Source: Archangium primigenium (GTDB taxonomy: Bacteria; Myxococcota; Myxococcia; Myxococcales; Myxococcaceae). Taken from it: a stretch of DNA of 64,000 nt. Below the pieces are notes generated by a model. The model saw only the letters and a list, made by a program, of their open reading frames with translations. It was not told the DNA's origin and made no database searches. This document shows positions 1-7,656 of this stretch, piece after piece; position 1 is the stretch's first letter, and every line of letters starts with the position of its first letter. The stretch covers positions 620,001-684,000 of the forward strand of contig NZ_JADWYI010000001.1 of the NCBI RefSeq assembly GCF_016904885.1, given 5' to 3'. Made by a program: the position numbers and the translations under genes.

Positions 1-1
1 G

Positions 2-202
2 GGCACGGACGCGGCCCATGACGTCACGCGCCTGGGCGAGGCCATCTCCCAGGCGGAGCGCGAGGGCCAGCGGTTGAACCAGGAATGGGAGCGATTGCGG
101 TGGAAGCACCGACTGGAAGCACTCACCGCGCCCGCGCCGCATCGGGTCGACGATCATCCTCTGACGAACATCCGGGGCGCACAGGCATCGCCGTACGAGT
201 GA
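2..202 (+). CDS. C-terminal end of an unrecognised protein (5' end outside window)
   Basis: An open frame enters from the window edge and runs 66 codons to TGA at 200-202. The visible part is rich in Glu, Arg and Gln (for example LGEAISQAEREGQ), suggesting a helical or coiled-coil tail, and ends in a short polar stretch. No family can be named from this fragment. Codon third positions are G/C-rich, as in real genes nearby. A shortened copy of part of this tail recurs just after the stop. Real coding sequence is likely; function is unknown. Confidence 0.5.
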   Translation, partial: GTDAAHDVTRLGEAISQAEREGQRLNQEWERLRWKHRLEALTAPAPHRVDDHPLTNIRGAQASPYE

Positions 203-215
203 CCCCGACGATCCA

Positions 216-247
216 CCAGGCGGAGCATCAGGGCAGCGGTTGAACCC
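216..247 (+). repeat. Imperfect direct repeat of the preceding gene tail
   Basis: Bases 216-247 repeat bases 49-81 with a few changes. Both carry CCAGGCGGAGC and then CAGCGGTTGAACC. The first copy lies in the coding tail of the upstream gene and the second just after its stop, so it may be a remnant of a local duplication or deletion. Confidence 0.5.
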
Positions 248-265
248 AAGGGGGGGTCGCCTACG

Positions 266-727
266 ATGCGGACACGAACGAGAGGTACGCGCCATGCCCG
301 ATTCGCGAGCGTCACCGCACTCCTGATTGCATCGGGATGCATGGGGACGCAGGTTCAATTCAGGACGGTCATCGCTCGGACTGGAGACGAACTTGGTGGA
401 TGGCAGGCAGCATGTGTGGAGGCCTTGTTCCAGAACATGACGACCCATGACTCTCACGTCTGCCTGGTGGGCATTGGAATGCCCGTGCGCACCCGAGCCC
501 AAGGGCTGATCTCCTCGTGGGACGCCTCCGATTTCGCCGCGACGTGTATTCATGAGGCTTCGGATCGCGTCGTCAGACCATCGCCTCCTTCTGTTCCCTC
601 CGCGCTGGCCTGCATGAACTTCAAGGCCGAGCTGGCGCGTCTCCTCAATGAAAGAGTCATGGGCTCCCGAGTGACCTTGAGGTGCGATGCGGGCATTCCG
701 CGCACCCGACTGGGATTCGAGCCGTGA
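266..727 (+). CDS. Unrecognised lipoprotein
   Basis: The 153-residue product starts with a basic segment and a hydrophobic stretch ending in the lipobox IASGC, with the lipidated Cys at about residue 25. It should therefore be an outer-envelope or periplasm-facing lipoprotein. The mature part holds several Cys residues that could form disulfides. No domain is recognised. The stop overlaps the GTG start of the next gene (GTGA, 724-727), so the two are probably translated as a unit. Small lipoprotein/cytosolic pairs like this are common in myxobacterial accessory regions, sometimes as immunity proteins, but nothing here proves that role. Confidence 0.75.
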   Translation: MRTRTRGTRHARFASVTALLIASGCMGTQVQFRTVIARTGDELGGWQAACVEALFQNMTTHDSHVCLVGIGMPVRTRAQGLISSWDASDFAATCIHEASDRVVRPSPPSVPSALACMNFKAELARLLNERVMGSRVTLRCDAGIPRTRLGFEP

Positions 728-1263
728 AACCTTCCACCGAGGAATTGCTCGCCGTCGCACGCACGTATTGGCCCTCGAGCCTGGAGGCCTCCCTGCACCC
801 GGAGACCTGTCCGGAATATCAACGGCTCCAGGAACGATGGCGACAGGAACTCGCGCGTCTGGATCGATGGCACGCCTTCCTCGACGTGCTCAAGAACGAC
901 CTGCCAGGATTCATCGTGGGGGACGCGACCGCCACCGTGGATGCTTGCTGGCGATGTGCCGTCTACCCGCGGGAGGGCAATGCTTCTCTGTCGGATTGGG
1001 CGGTCGTGGGCTGCGTGAGCATCCTGGCCCCGGTTTCCACGCTCTACGCCGTCCACCAAGGAGAAATCTTCTCCCCACCGCCTTCCGAGATGCGGGCGAT
1101 CTCGGACATGCTCACCCGAAGCATCGAATCGACGTGGAAGGTCGTCGCGCTTTCGCGGGACATCACCCAGACGCCTGTCCCGCTCTGGGTGGATCCGCAC
1201 CGTCCCCCGAACACCACACTCTTCCATGCACTCTTCACGAGTCAACCTGAGAGTCTGCCTTAG
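724..1263 (+). CDS. Unrecognised 179-aa protein, coupled to the lipoprotein
   Basis: I chose GTG at 724 because it overlaps the upstream stop in the typical GTGA arrangement; an ATG 14 codons earlier would lie inside the previous gene. The product begins MKPSTEELLAVARTYWP, has no signal peptide and looks cytosolic. It contains two Trp-rich segments and a middle section with aliphatic strands (WAVVGCVSILAPVSTLYAV). No family is recognised. The coupling to an adjacent lipoprotein suggests joint function. The stop is shared with the end of a possible small gene on the opposite strand. Confidence 0.7.
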   Translation: MKPSTEELLAVARTYWPSSLEASLHPETCPEYQRLQERWRQELARLDRWHAFLDVLKNDLPGFIVGDATATVDACWRCAVYPREGNASLSDWAVVGCVSILAPVSTLYAVHQGEIFSPPPSEMRAISDMLTRSIESTWKVVALSRDITQTPVPLWVDPHRPPNTTLFHALFTSQPESLP

Positions 1264-1461
1264 AAGATGTCATCGAAAAAAGATGCTTCATCGCGGTAAT
1301 GCTGTTGTAACGACTGCTTGTGCCCTGCGAGGAACAGCAGGAATGGCCCCGTGATATGTGCAAATCCCGAGACTGAAGGATCGACCTTACCCATTTTCCG
1401 CCAGTTCGATAACGCAAGCGGAGCATTGATCGAGCACATCGGACAGCGGAATCCTCAACAT
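1260..1461 (-). pseudogene. Possible small frameshifted gene
   Basis: On the minus strand a 59-codon open frame runs from ATG at 1439 to TAA at 1260-1262, ending HKQSLQQHYRDEASFFDDIF, which reads like genuine protein. Its first third is less convincing. A second frame starting at ATG 1461 gives MLRIPLSDVLDQCSACVIEL and then hits a stop at the point where the first frame becomes protein-like. One base change near 1389-1393 would join them into a protein of about 67 residues. GC is lower than in the neighbours. It could be a decayed gene, a small intact gene from 1439, or chance. Confidence 0.3.
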
Positions 1462-1649
1462 TGCAAACCCGCGATCAGGCACGCAGTTTTACTGAAAAGC
1501 CACACCCGCCGACCGAGGGCTCGACTCAACGATTGATCAACATGGCTTCAGGAGATGGCCACCAAGGCGACAAACCCGTAGGAGCGGCAGGCGGTGACCA
1601 TTCTCTCTTTGGACCCTAAACAGCCGTGTTCCTCCCACGCACTCAGCAG
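1462..1649. other. Intergenic stretch, no gene seen
   Basis: With the remnant above this forms a gap of nearly 390 bases between convergent genes. Base composition is closer to even than in the rest of the window. I see no ORF of convincing composition, no terminator hairpin with a T run and no inverted repeat worth naming. Confidence 0.4.
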
Positions 1650-2201
1650 TTACTGTAACAGCCACTGCTGGGAAGCGGAGTTGTTACAGGCGTAGATCTC
1701 CACGATGGTCCCCTGGCTCGCCACTCCCCCCCTAACATCGAGGCAGTAACTCGGGTTAAGCACGGTGCGGAATTCATTGTCGTTTCTAATCCATCGCTGT
1801 GCGGCGGTGCCATTGCAGTAATAAATCTGCACGGGAGTGTTTGGCGCACTTGATCCGCCCTGGACGTCGAGACAGAGATTGACGTTCAGGGCGCTTCGAA
1901 GCTCCTGCGTGTTGGGATTGTATGCCCATTGCTGAGCATACGTGCTGTTGCAGGCCCAGATATGAACTGGAGTCTCCGAGACTGGAGTGCCCATCCTTAC
2001 GTCAAGACAGAAAAAGGCGCTGACTCCGCTGCGATACTCCACGAAGGGGTAAGTCAGAGATTGCGCTGCCGTCGGCGGGCTATCGTCTTGCGCCGATCTT
2101 TCGAGCACATCTTCAGGCGCACCACATCCCAGTGCGGCCAAGCCTGCACCGAGCAACGCAGTGAACGATACAGTGTGCTTAAGAGCTGTTTGGGCGTTCA
2201 T
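1650..2201 (-). CDS. Ricin-type beta-trefoil lectin lipoprotein
   Basis: I chose ATG at 2201 because GGGGAGG lies 5 bases upstream; the in-frame GTG four codons earlier would consume that site. The 183-residue product has an export signal ending in the lipobox LAALGC (Cys26). Residues 60-183 hold three repeats, each with a CLDV motif and a QxW motif (AQQWAY, AQRWIR, SQQWLL). This is the signature of the CBM13/ricin B beta-trefoil, a carbohydrate-binding fold. It probably sits on the cell surface or in the periplasm binding sugars; no catalytic domain is attached. The gene stands alone, divergent from the DUSAM gene. Confidence 0.88.
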   Translation of the reverse strand: MNAQTALKHTVSFTALLGAGLAALGCGAPEDVLERSAQDDSPPTAAQSLTYPFVEYRSGVSAFFCLDVRMGTPVSETPVHIWACNSTYAQQWAYNPNTQELRSALNVNLCLDVQGGSSAPNTPVQIYYCNGTAAQRWIRNDNEFRTVLNPSYCLDVRGGVASQGTIVEIYACNNSASQQWLLQ

Positions 2202-2355
2202 GTTCCTCCCCACTGATCAGGCGGCCTTGCCTGAAGAATCATGCAAGTCATTGAATCAACGCAAGTTCATCCTCGCAACCGACAGCGTTAAAATAAATGC
2301 CTGGAAGTGACGCATCGGACACATCTGGGTAATGTCGATACTGAAGGGAGGCACC

Positions 2356-3144
2356 ATGTCCGACGAAGTCAATTGGGACCGCATCCGAGCGCTGGCGCAG
2401 CGGGTACTGACGCAGGGCGAGCCGCTGGAGCTTTCAGTCGAGACCCGGGCCTTGTTGATCCAGAGCGCCCAGGAGGTGGCCCTCGACACTCAGGACGCGG
2501 AAGACGCCCTGCGGAGTGTGCCCACGGCGACCAGCCTTCTCGGGGAGATTCGCCAACGCATCCGGGAGGGAGCGAACCGCCTGAGCGAGGCCGAGGACCA
2601 GGTCGAGGAACTTCAGGAGAAAGGCAGCCTGAGCGAGGCGCAACACGTCCTCCGTGACCTCCTCGCGGTGGAGCACGTCCCCTTCTACCGACAGCAGGCC
2701 AGGCGCCTGCTCGACGACCTGACGAAACTCGCCGAGGTCCTCGCGACCGGACGGCTCCATCCGGACCTGCACGATCGGCAACAGCTCGCCACGCTCTCGC
2801 TGCGCATTCAGCGAGGACACTCACTGGAACTCACCGAGGACGTGCGTGCCCTTCTGCGTCGCACCGCCCCAACGGCGGCCATCACCGACGCCGAGACGGA
2901 AGAGGCCTTGAAGAGCCGGGAAGGAGCCGAGGCCCTCATGGATGTCATTGTCTCTCGCTTCCGGGAGGCCCAGAGCCGGTTCCTGCACGCGATGTACCGG
3001 ATGACGAGTCTCCGGGACGAGGGAGACCTCGAAGGCGCGCGTCAGCAGTTGCGGGCCGTGCTCGCCGTTGAGCTCGTTCCTCGGTATCGACAGATGGCCG
3101 CTGAGCAACTGCGGGGCCTCGACCCTCCGGCCCCGCAGTCGTGA
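2356..3144 (+). CDS. DUSAM-domain protein with two tandem copies
   Basis: ATG at 2356 follows GGGAGG at a good distance and gives 262 residues. The protein holds two copies of the myxobacterial DUSAM domain, roughly residues 5-120 and 125-255. Each copy has a Trp- or Leu-rich start, a LELS/LELT segment followed by RALL, and an ending of the type GDLEGARQQLRAVLAVELVP followed by YR. Copy 1 ends in the variant LLAVEHVPFYRQQA. DUSAM is a paralogous family of unknown function in myxobacteria. No signal peptide or membrane segment is visible, so it is probably cytosolic and helical. The gene is monocistronic, convergent with the protease gene. Confidence 0.85.
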   Translation: MSDEVNWDRIRALAQRVLTQGEPLELSVETRALLIQSAQEVALDTQDAEDALRSVPTATSLLGEIRQRIREGANRLSEAEDQVEELQEKGSLSEAQHVLRDLLAVEHVPFYRQQARRLLDDLTKLAEVLATGRLHPDLHDRQQLATLSLRIQRGHSLELTEDVRALLRRTAPTAAITDAETEEALKSREGAEALMDVIVSRFREAQSRFLHAMYRMTSLRDEGDLEGARQQLRAVLAVELVPRYRQMAAEQLRGLDPPAPQS

Positions 3145-3160
3145 TCGTGAACTACCGGGT

Positions 3161-5014
3161 TCAAGCCGCCTGCTGGGCCTGGGCCTGATGGGCTTCCATG
3201 GTCCGGTGGCGACTGAGGTACTGCGCGTAGGCGTTCACCAGCGCGTCCCCGTCCGCCATCTTGCTCAGGCAGATGGAGCGCTTGCCGCCGAACAGGCCCG
3301 CGTCCTTGAGCACGATGTCCAGGTACTTCTTGAACAGGCGCTCGTCCGTGCTCACCGACTTCACCTGCTCGAACGGCACCGGCTCCTCCCACTCGCTGTA
3401 GCTCACGCCCGCGAAGTCCAGCCGCGCCTCGGGGCCTCCCGGCTCCTTGGCCTCGAACGTCAGCGGCGGGAAGTGCTTCTCCACGTGCTCGCGCTCCTCG
3501 GGCGTGGACGGCACGTAGCGGTAGGCCCGCATCAAGTCATGCGCCTCGGAGAAGCGGGACTCGTACACCCCCCACAGCCGCGCCTCGATCGCCTCCGCGT
3601 CCAGGATCGCGCTCACCCACGAGTCCGTCCCCGGCGTGAGCAGCACCTTCACCACCTCGTCCGGCTCCAGCTTCTCCCCCACGTTCTCCAGGCGCGCGGC
3701 GAGCTTCGGGTGCGAGTCGAACGGGTGCGGCGTCACCGAGCCATACAGGTCCTCGTGCACCGTCTGCGAGCCCGCGTACTCCGCGAAGCCCAGCGCCACG
3801 CGCTCGGCGATCGCCACCTGCTGGTGCTGCTCGTTGCCCTCGAAGAGCGAGGACTCCACCCGGCCCCGGAAGTTCGCGTACGCGCCCACCTTCATCAGCG
3901 AGCGCGCGATGTCCTGGCCCGACGTGAGCCCCGCGGCGAGCTTGTCCGCGGCGAACTCGGCCGCGCGCTGGCCCCGGCTGAGCGCCAGCTCGAACAGGCC
4001 CCGGTAGGCCAGCATGAAGTGGAAGATGGGCAGCGTCACCAGGCCTTCGCGCAGCGCGTGCAGGTACTGCCCGAAGCGCGCCAGCATCGGCGCCAGGCGC
4101 TTGCTGTGTCCCGTGTCTCCCCCGAGCAGGTGCCCCATCTCGTGCGCGAGCACCGCGTCCGCCTCGGACTTCCCGAGCAGGCGCAACAGCGACAGGCTCA
4201 CGAACAGCGTGCGCCCCGTGAGCACGCGCTCGCCCACCCGCACCTCGCCCTCGGTGACGAAGAAGTTCGTGTCGATGCCCGCCAGGATGTGGTCCGGCGG
4301 CGGCGTGCCCAGCCGCGCGCACAGGCCCCGCACGTGCGCCCACAGCTCCGGCGCCCGCGCCTCCTCCAGCGCCTCGGCCTCCACCTCGAAGTCCATGGCC
4401 GGGCGGCGGAAGATGGCCTGCAAGAGCTTGAACACCGCCATGGCCGCCAGCACGCCCACGATGATGATGAGCTTGGGCACGTAGCGCTGGAACCACACCG
4501 CCGTCATCCAATAGGACAGCCACACGGCCAGCCCGCCCTGGGCCACCGCCTGGACGGCCCCCGTCACCCGGAGCACGTTCCAGCCCACCATGAAGCCCGC
4601 GTACTCCAGGGGCCGCGAGACGAACGCCGCCAGCGCGCACAGCAGCGCCAGCACCGCCGAGGCCAGGCCCAGCCCAATGGCCCCGAGCGCCACGAGCCGC
4701 ATGCCCTGGAACTGCTCCACGTCCGAGCACCCCTCGCCCAGGCCCTGGCGGAACGGGGCCAGGTCCTCGGAGTCACTCAGACACGCCGCCGAGGCCGGCA
4801 CCGCGCGGAAGAAGGCCAGGGCCGCCTCGCGCTCGCTCTCGGTGAGCGCCGCGTCCTGGGTGTACTGCTCCTCCACGGCGGCGAGCAGCCGCGCATCGAA
4901 CCGGTCCATGGCGTGGCCGCCAAACCACAGCCCGAAGAGCGGCAGGGCGAAGAGCCAGAGGGCGGGCAGCGCGTAGACGCGCAGGAAGCTCGGCAGGGAC
5001 AGCTCGGAACGCAT
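3161..5014 (-). CDS. M48-family membrane metalloprotease
   Basis: The 617-residue product has a hydrophobic N-terminus (about residues 12-34) and further membrane segments before residue 220. The zinc motif HEMGH is near residue 291, followed by GGDTGHSKR. This is the layout of the M48 (HtpX/Ste24-like) integral-membrane proteases, which cleave membrane or misfolded proteins with a zinc ion. A conserved region AAEFAADKLAAG near residue 350 probably supplies the third zinc ligand. The C-terminal 250 residues form a soluble extension longer than in HtpX. The gene is the last of three on this strand but lies about 125 bases downstream of the next, so it may have its own promoter. Confidence 0.9.
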   Translation of the reverse strand: MRSELSLPSFLRVYALPALWLFALPLFGLWFGGHAMDRFDARLLAAVEEQYTQDAALTESEREAALAFFRAVPASAACLSDSEDLAPFRQGLGEGCSDVEQFQGMRLVALGAIGLGLASAVLALLCALAAFVSRPLEYAGFMVGWNVLRVTGAVQAVAQGGLAVWLSYWMTAVWFQRYVPKLIIIVGVLAAMAVFKLLQAIFRRPAMDFEVEAEALEEARAPELWAHVRGLCARLGTPPPDHILAGIDTNFFVTEGEVRVGERVLTGRTLFVSLSLLRLLGKSEADAVLAHEMGHLLGGDTGHSKRLAPMLARFGQYLHALREGLVTLPIFHFMLAYRGLFELALSRGQRAAEFAADKLAAGLTSGQDIARSLMKVGAYANFRGRVESSLFEGNEQHQQVAIAERVALGFAEYAGSQTVHEDLYGSVTPHPFDSHPKLAARLENVGEKLEPDEVVKVLLTPGTDSWVSAILDAEAIEARLWGVYESRFSEAHDLMRAYRYVPSTPEEREHVEKHFPPLTFEAKEPGGPEARLDFAGVSYSEWEEPVPFEQVKSVSTDERLFKKYLDIVLKDAGLFGGKRSICLSKMADGDALVNAYAQYLSRHRTMEAHQAQAQQAA

Positions 5015-5139
5015 GTGAGGGACCCGGTGCGGGAGAGGCCGCCGAGCCTAGCCCGGGACCCGACTTCACGGGCAGCCCCCCCTCCCCCAGGCCATGACGT
5101 GACGCGGTACCCGCCGGGGCCCGCGCTCCAGGCGAGCCG

Positions 5140-5466
5140 CTAGGGCGCCCCGTGCAGGGCGGACAGGAACACCGCCTGGCGCTCCTGCATGAACGCCACG
5201 CACTCGGCGATGACGGTGGGCGGCGGGAACACCGGCGCCTTCATGAAGTCCACGATCGCCGCCTTGACGCCCTCGTAGAGGTCCGGGTTGAAGGGCTCGC
5301 CGGGCCGGGAGGCGACGAGCAACTCGTGCATCTTGGTCAGCAGGGGCCTGGCCGTGCCGGTGGCGCTCTCCGCCTCCTGGGACAGCGTCGTCAGCAGGCG
5401 CTGCCGCAGGGCCTCCAGCTCGGGCGGCTCGACGGGGACCTTCGGGACATTCGGCGTCTGGGACAT
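5140..5466 (-). CDS. Small unrecognised soluble protein (108 aa)
   Basis: The frame begins MSQTPNVPKVPVEPPELEAL, has a Pro-rich start and then looks helical (ALRQRLLTTLSQEAES; KAAIVDFMKAP; AECVAFMQERQAVFLSAL). No signal peptide, membrane segment or recognised motif is present. It lies 50 bases downstream of the 322-residue gene on the same strand, so they may be co-transcribed. The frame has the expected third-position GC bias. Function unknown. Confidence 0.7.
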   Translation of the reverse strand: MSQTPNVPKVPVEPPELEALRQRLLTTLSQEAESATGTARPLLTKMHELLVASRPGEPFNPDLYEGVKAAIVDFMKAPVFPPPTVIAECVAFMQERQAVFLSALHGAP

Positions 5467-5516
5467 GGGCGGGCCTCGGTGGGACAGGAGGAAGACGGCG
5501 CTCCGCCCACCATAGC

Positions 5517-6485
5517 TCAGTGCTCGGCCCGCTCCTCCACCTGCTCGCCGGGCGGCTCGGGCCGCTCGCCGAACATCTCCGTGAGGATCCGCTCCGCCGC
5601 GTCCGCCAGCACGTCGCGCTCCAGGCGCATCTCCTCGCCGAAGAAGCGCTGGCCCACCCGCGTGTCCAGCGCGTGCATGCCCAACAGCGCGAAGGCCTGC
5701 GCCTCGTCGAAGCCCGTCTCCGATGCCAGCACCCGCTTGCCGGGCTGCAGGTCCTCCTGGTCGAAGCGGCCCTCCCACGTCTCGCCGAGCGTGACGGAGA
5801 AGTACTGCAGGGCCACGTTGCCCGGCCGCGACATGTGCGCCACCGCCACCACCGCGCGCAATTGCTCGCGCTCGTGTGCCGTCATCGTGCGCGTCCAGCC
5901 CTCCACCGTGGCGTGCATGGTCTCGATTTGATCGCGCGCCGCGTCCTCCGCGTTGCGCATCAGGTCCGGCACCCACTCCCGCGTACGGGCGGACAGCACG
6001 CCCGGCTCCACCCGGCCCGCGGCCAGCACCCGCTCGACGAGCGCCCGCGTGCTCCCGAGCAGCCGCCGCTGCCGGGCGAGCGCCTCGGGAGGGAAGCCCC
6101 GCGCCTCCAGCCCGTCCAGCACCCGGGTGAGCGGGCCCCGCAGGGACTCCAACCGCTCGCGCCGGCGGGCCTCCAGTTCGCCGCGCGCGTCCTCCAGCAG
6201 GACGTACACCGCGAGCGGCAGGTGGTTGATGGCCTTGAGCTCGTGGTAGCGGCGGGTGCGCGCGGGGCCCTCCTCGCGCCGCGCGCCGTGGCGCAGGATG
6301 AGCACGTCGTCGATCTGCGCGATGACCGGGCCCCCGTGCGCCACCAGCGCGTCGCGCCGCTCGGCGTAGATGTCCCGGAAGGTGTCGTTGAGCGCGAGCA
6401 GGGGATCTCCCGGCTCCAGCGCCACGGAGGACGCCGGGGACGGAGCACCCGCGGCGCGGGAGGAGGCGAAGGGGCAGTCGGCCAT
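5517..6485 (-). CDS. Unrecognised helical cytosolic protein (322 aa)
   Basis: The 322-residue frame starts MADCPFASSRAAG and contains long amphipathic helices full of Arg and Glu (RRERLESLRGPLTRVLDGLE; ARDQIETMHATVEGW). There is no signal peptide and no catalytic motif I recognise. It includes a segment HMSRPGNVALQYFSVTLGETW and a mention-worthy acidic C-terminus. The gene is divergent from the duplicated small genes to its right and leads a possible two-gene unit with the 108-residue gene. Function unknown. Confidence 0.75.
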   Translation of the reverse strand: MADCPFASSRAAGAPSPASSVALEPGDPLLALNDTFRDIYAERRDALVAHGGPVIAQIDDVLILRHGARREEGPARTRRYHELKAINHLPLAVYVLLEDARGELEARRRERLESLRGPLTRVLDGLEARGFPPEALARQRRLLGSTRALVERVLAAGRVEPGVLSARTREWVPDLMRNAEDAARDQIETMHATVEGWTRTMTAHEREQLRAVVAVAHMSRPGNVALQYFSVTLGETWEGRFDQEDLQPGKRVLASETGFDEAQAFALLGMHALDTRVGQRFFGEEMRLERDVLADAAERILTEMFGERPEPPGEQVEERAEH

Positions 6486-6595
6486 GGGCCCAAGGTAAGA
6501 CCGGAGCGCCCTGCCGGCACCTCTCGTGTGCTGGGTGACAGTCCAGGCCGTCCGGGCCCGCCGGGCTCCACTCCTGGACGCTTCCGCGCGGGCAC

Positions 6596-6623
6596 CATCC
6601 GTGCTGCCATGCGAGGGCCATGA
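6596..6623 (+). promoter_or_regulatory. Conserved leader with 4-codon ORF overlapping the start
   Basis: CATCCGTGCTGCCATG (6596-6611) is identical to 7155-7170 before the paralogous gene. Its final ATG opens a four-codon ORF (MRGP) whose TGA at 6621-6623 overlaps the ATG of the following gene at 6620. The second copy has the same arrangement. Translation of the mini-ORF could deliver ribosomes to the real start; duplication alone could also explain the match. Confidence 0.45.
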
Positions 6624-7057
6624 ATGCCCTCGCGCGAGAGTGGAGGATCGGAGAGAGCCTCTTCCAGTTCGAGCCTCCGGACCTCCTCCGGGCGAGCTAC
6701 CACGGCCGCCTGTGTGAACAGCAGGCCGTGCACTTCCTGCGCGTCTACGAGGAGGTCTTCACCGCGACGGGCCCCTTCTTCCTCCTGGGGGACATGCGGA
6801 CCGCCACGGGGCTGGAGCCGGATGCGCAGCGCTACCTCAACGATCACATCCAGTACGACTGGCTCCGGGGCGTGATCTACATCAACGCGCGGCTGGCCCA
6901 CCGGGCCCTGTCCGCCGGCTTCCTCCTGGCCTCCGAGATGACCCGCGCGCAGACCAGCCCCCTGACCGGGAGGATCCACTTCGCCACCAGCGAGGAGGAG
7001 GCCCGGGGAATCATCGCGCGGCTGCGCGTCGGCGGGGGCGGGCGGTCCACCGGCTGA
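6620..7057 (+). CDS. Small SpoIIAA/STAS-like protein, copy 1
   Basis: The 145-residue product reads EWRIGESLFQFEPPDLLRAS and later YLNDHIQYDWLRGVIYINAR, alternating strands and helices in a way that suggests a small alpha/beta fold such as the SpoIIAA/STAS-like proteins seen in myxobacteria. That fold is an inference; no catalytic residue is visible. It is about half identical to the next gene, clearly a tandem duplicate. It has no export signal. An in-frame GAGGG lies just before the ATG, and the start overlaps the stop of a four-codon leader ORF. Confidence 0.75.
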   Translation: MNALAREWRIGESLFQFEPPDLLRASYHGRLCEQQAVHFLRVYEEVFTATGPFFLLGDMRTATGLEPDAQRYLNDHIQYDWLRGVIYINARLAHRALSAGFLLASEMTRAQTSPLTGRIHFATSEEEARGIIARLRVGGGGRSTG

Positions 7058-7154
7058 ACCCGGAATATCCCGCCAGAACGGAAATTTAGGGTCGGGGTGC
7101 GGACCCGGTGCCGTCAGGCGTGAGATGGGCAAGCGAGGGCTTCTTCGCGGGCGG

Positions 7155-7182
7155 CATCCGTGCTGCCATGGCGAGCGCATGA
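7155..7182 (+). promoter_or_regulatory. Second copy of the leader with 4-codon ORF
   Basis: The 16-base block seen at 6596-6611 recurs at 7155-7170. Its ATG opens the mini-ORF MASA, whose TGA (7180-7182) overlaps the ATG of the second paralogue at 7179. The peptide sequence is not kept between copies but the length and the overlap are. Confidence 0.45.
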
Positions 7183-7610
7183 GCCCCCGCACACGAGAAT
7201 GGAGGATTGGAGGGCACCGCTTCCGCCACGAGCCTCCGGACGTGCTGCGCGCGGACTTCCAGGGCCGGCTGTACGAGCAGGAGGCCATCCAGCTGATGCA
7301 CCTTTACGAGGAGGTGTCCCGCGTGGAGCCCTTCTTCCTGCTCGTGGACGTGGGCGAGGCCGAGGGGATCGACCCGGATGCCCAGCGCTACCTCAACGAT
7401 CACATGAGCCCCACGTGGATGCGCGGCATCGTCTACTTCCACGCGCGGCTGGTGCACCGGGCCGTGGCCGCCGGGCTGCTGCTCGCCTCGGAGATGGCCC
7501 GCGCGGAGGTGAGCCCCCTGCGCGGCAAGGTGCACTTCGCCGCCACCGAGCAGGACGCCCGGGCGCTCATCGCGCGCATGCGCGCCGGGGAGGACGTGCT
7601 CCCTCCCTGA
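7179..7610 (+). CDS. Small SpoIIAA/STAS-like protein, copy 2
   Basis: ATG at 7179 aligns exactly with the start of copy 1 (MSPRTREWRIGGHRF against MNALAREWRIGESLF); the longer frame from 7125 has no match upstream. The 143-residue product shares EPPD, YEQ/CEQ, YLNDH, RGI/VIY and LLASEM with copy 1. The predicted fold and lack of an export signal are the same. The pair are adjacent, in the same orientation and about 120 bases apart. The shared leader shows the duplication included the translation start region. Confidence 0.78.
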   Translation: MSPRTREWRIGGHRFRHEPPDVLRADFQGRLYEQEAIQLMHLYEEVSRVEPFFLLVDVGEAEGIDPDAQRYLNDHMSPTWMRGIVYFHARLVHRAVAAGLLLASEMARAEVSPLRGKVHFAATEQDARALIARMRAGEDVLPP

Positions 7611-7656
7611 GGAAGGGAGCCGCGCGTGCCCATTCCGTCCACGCGGACGGACTCCT

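Noticed and set aside
1462-1649. Possible transposase remnant
   Set aside because: No frame shows DDE or other transposase motifs and no terminal inverted repeats were found.
3068-5143. Plus-strand open frame of 691 codons
   Set aside because: It is antisense to the M48 protease gene, whose HEMGH site and membrane segments identify the real frame. The antisense translation is Arg/His/Gln-rich filler.
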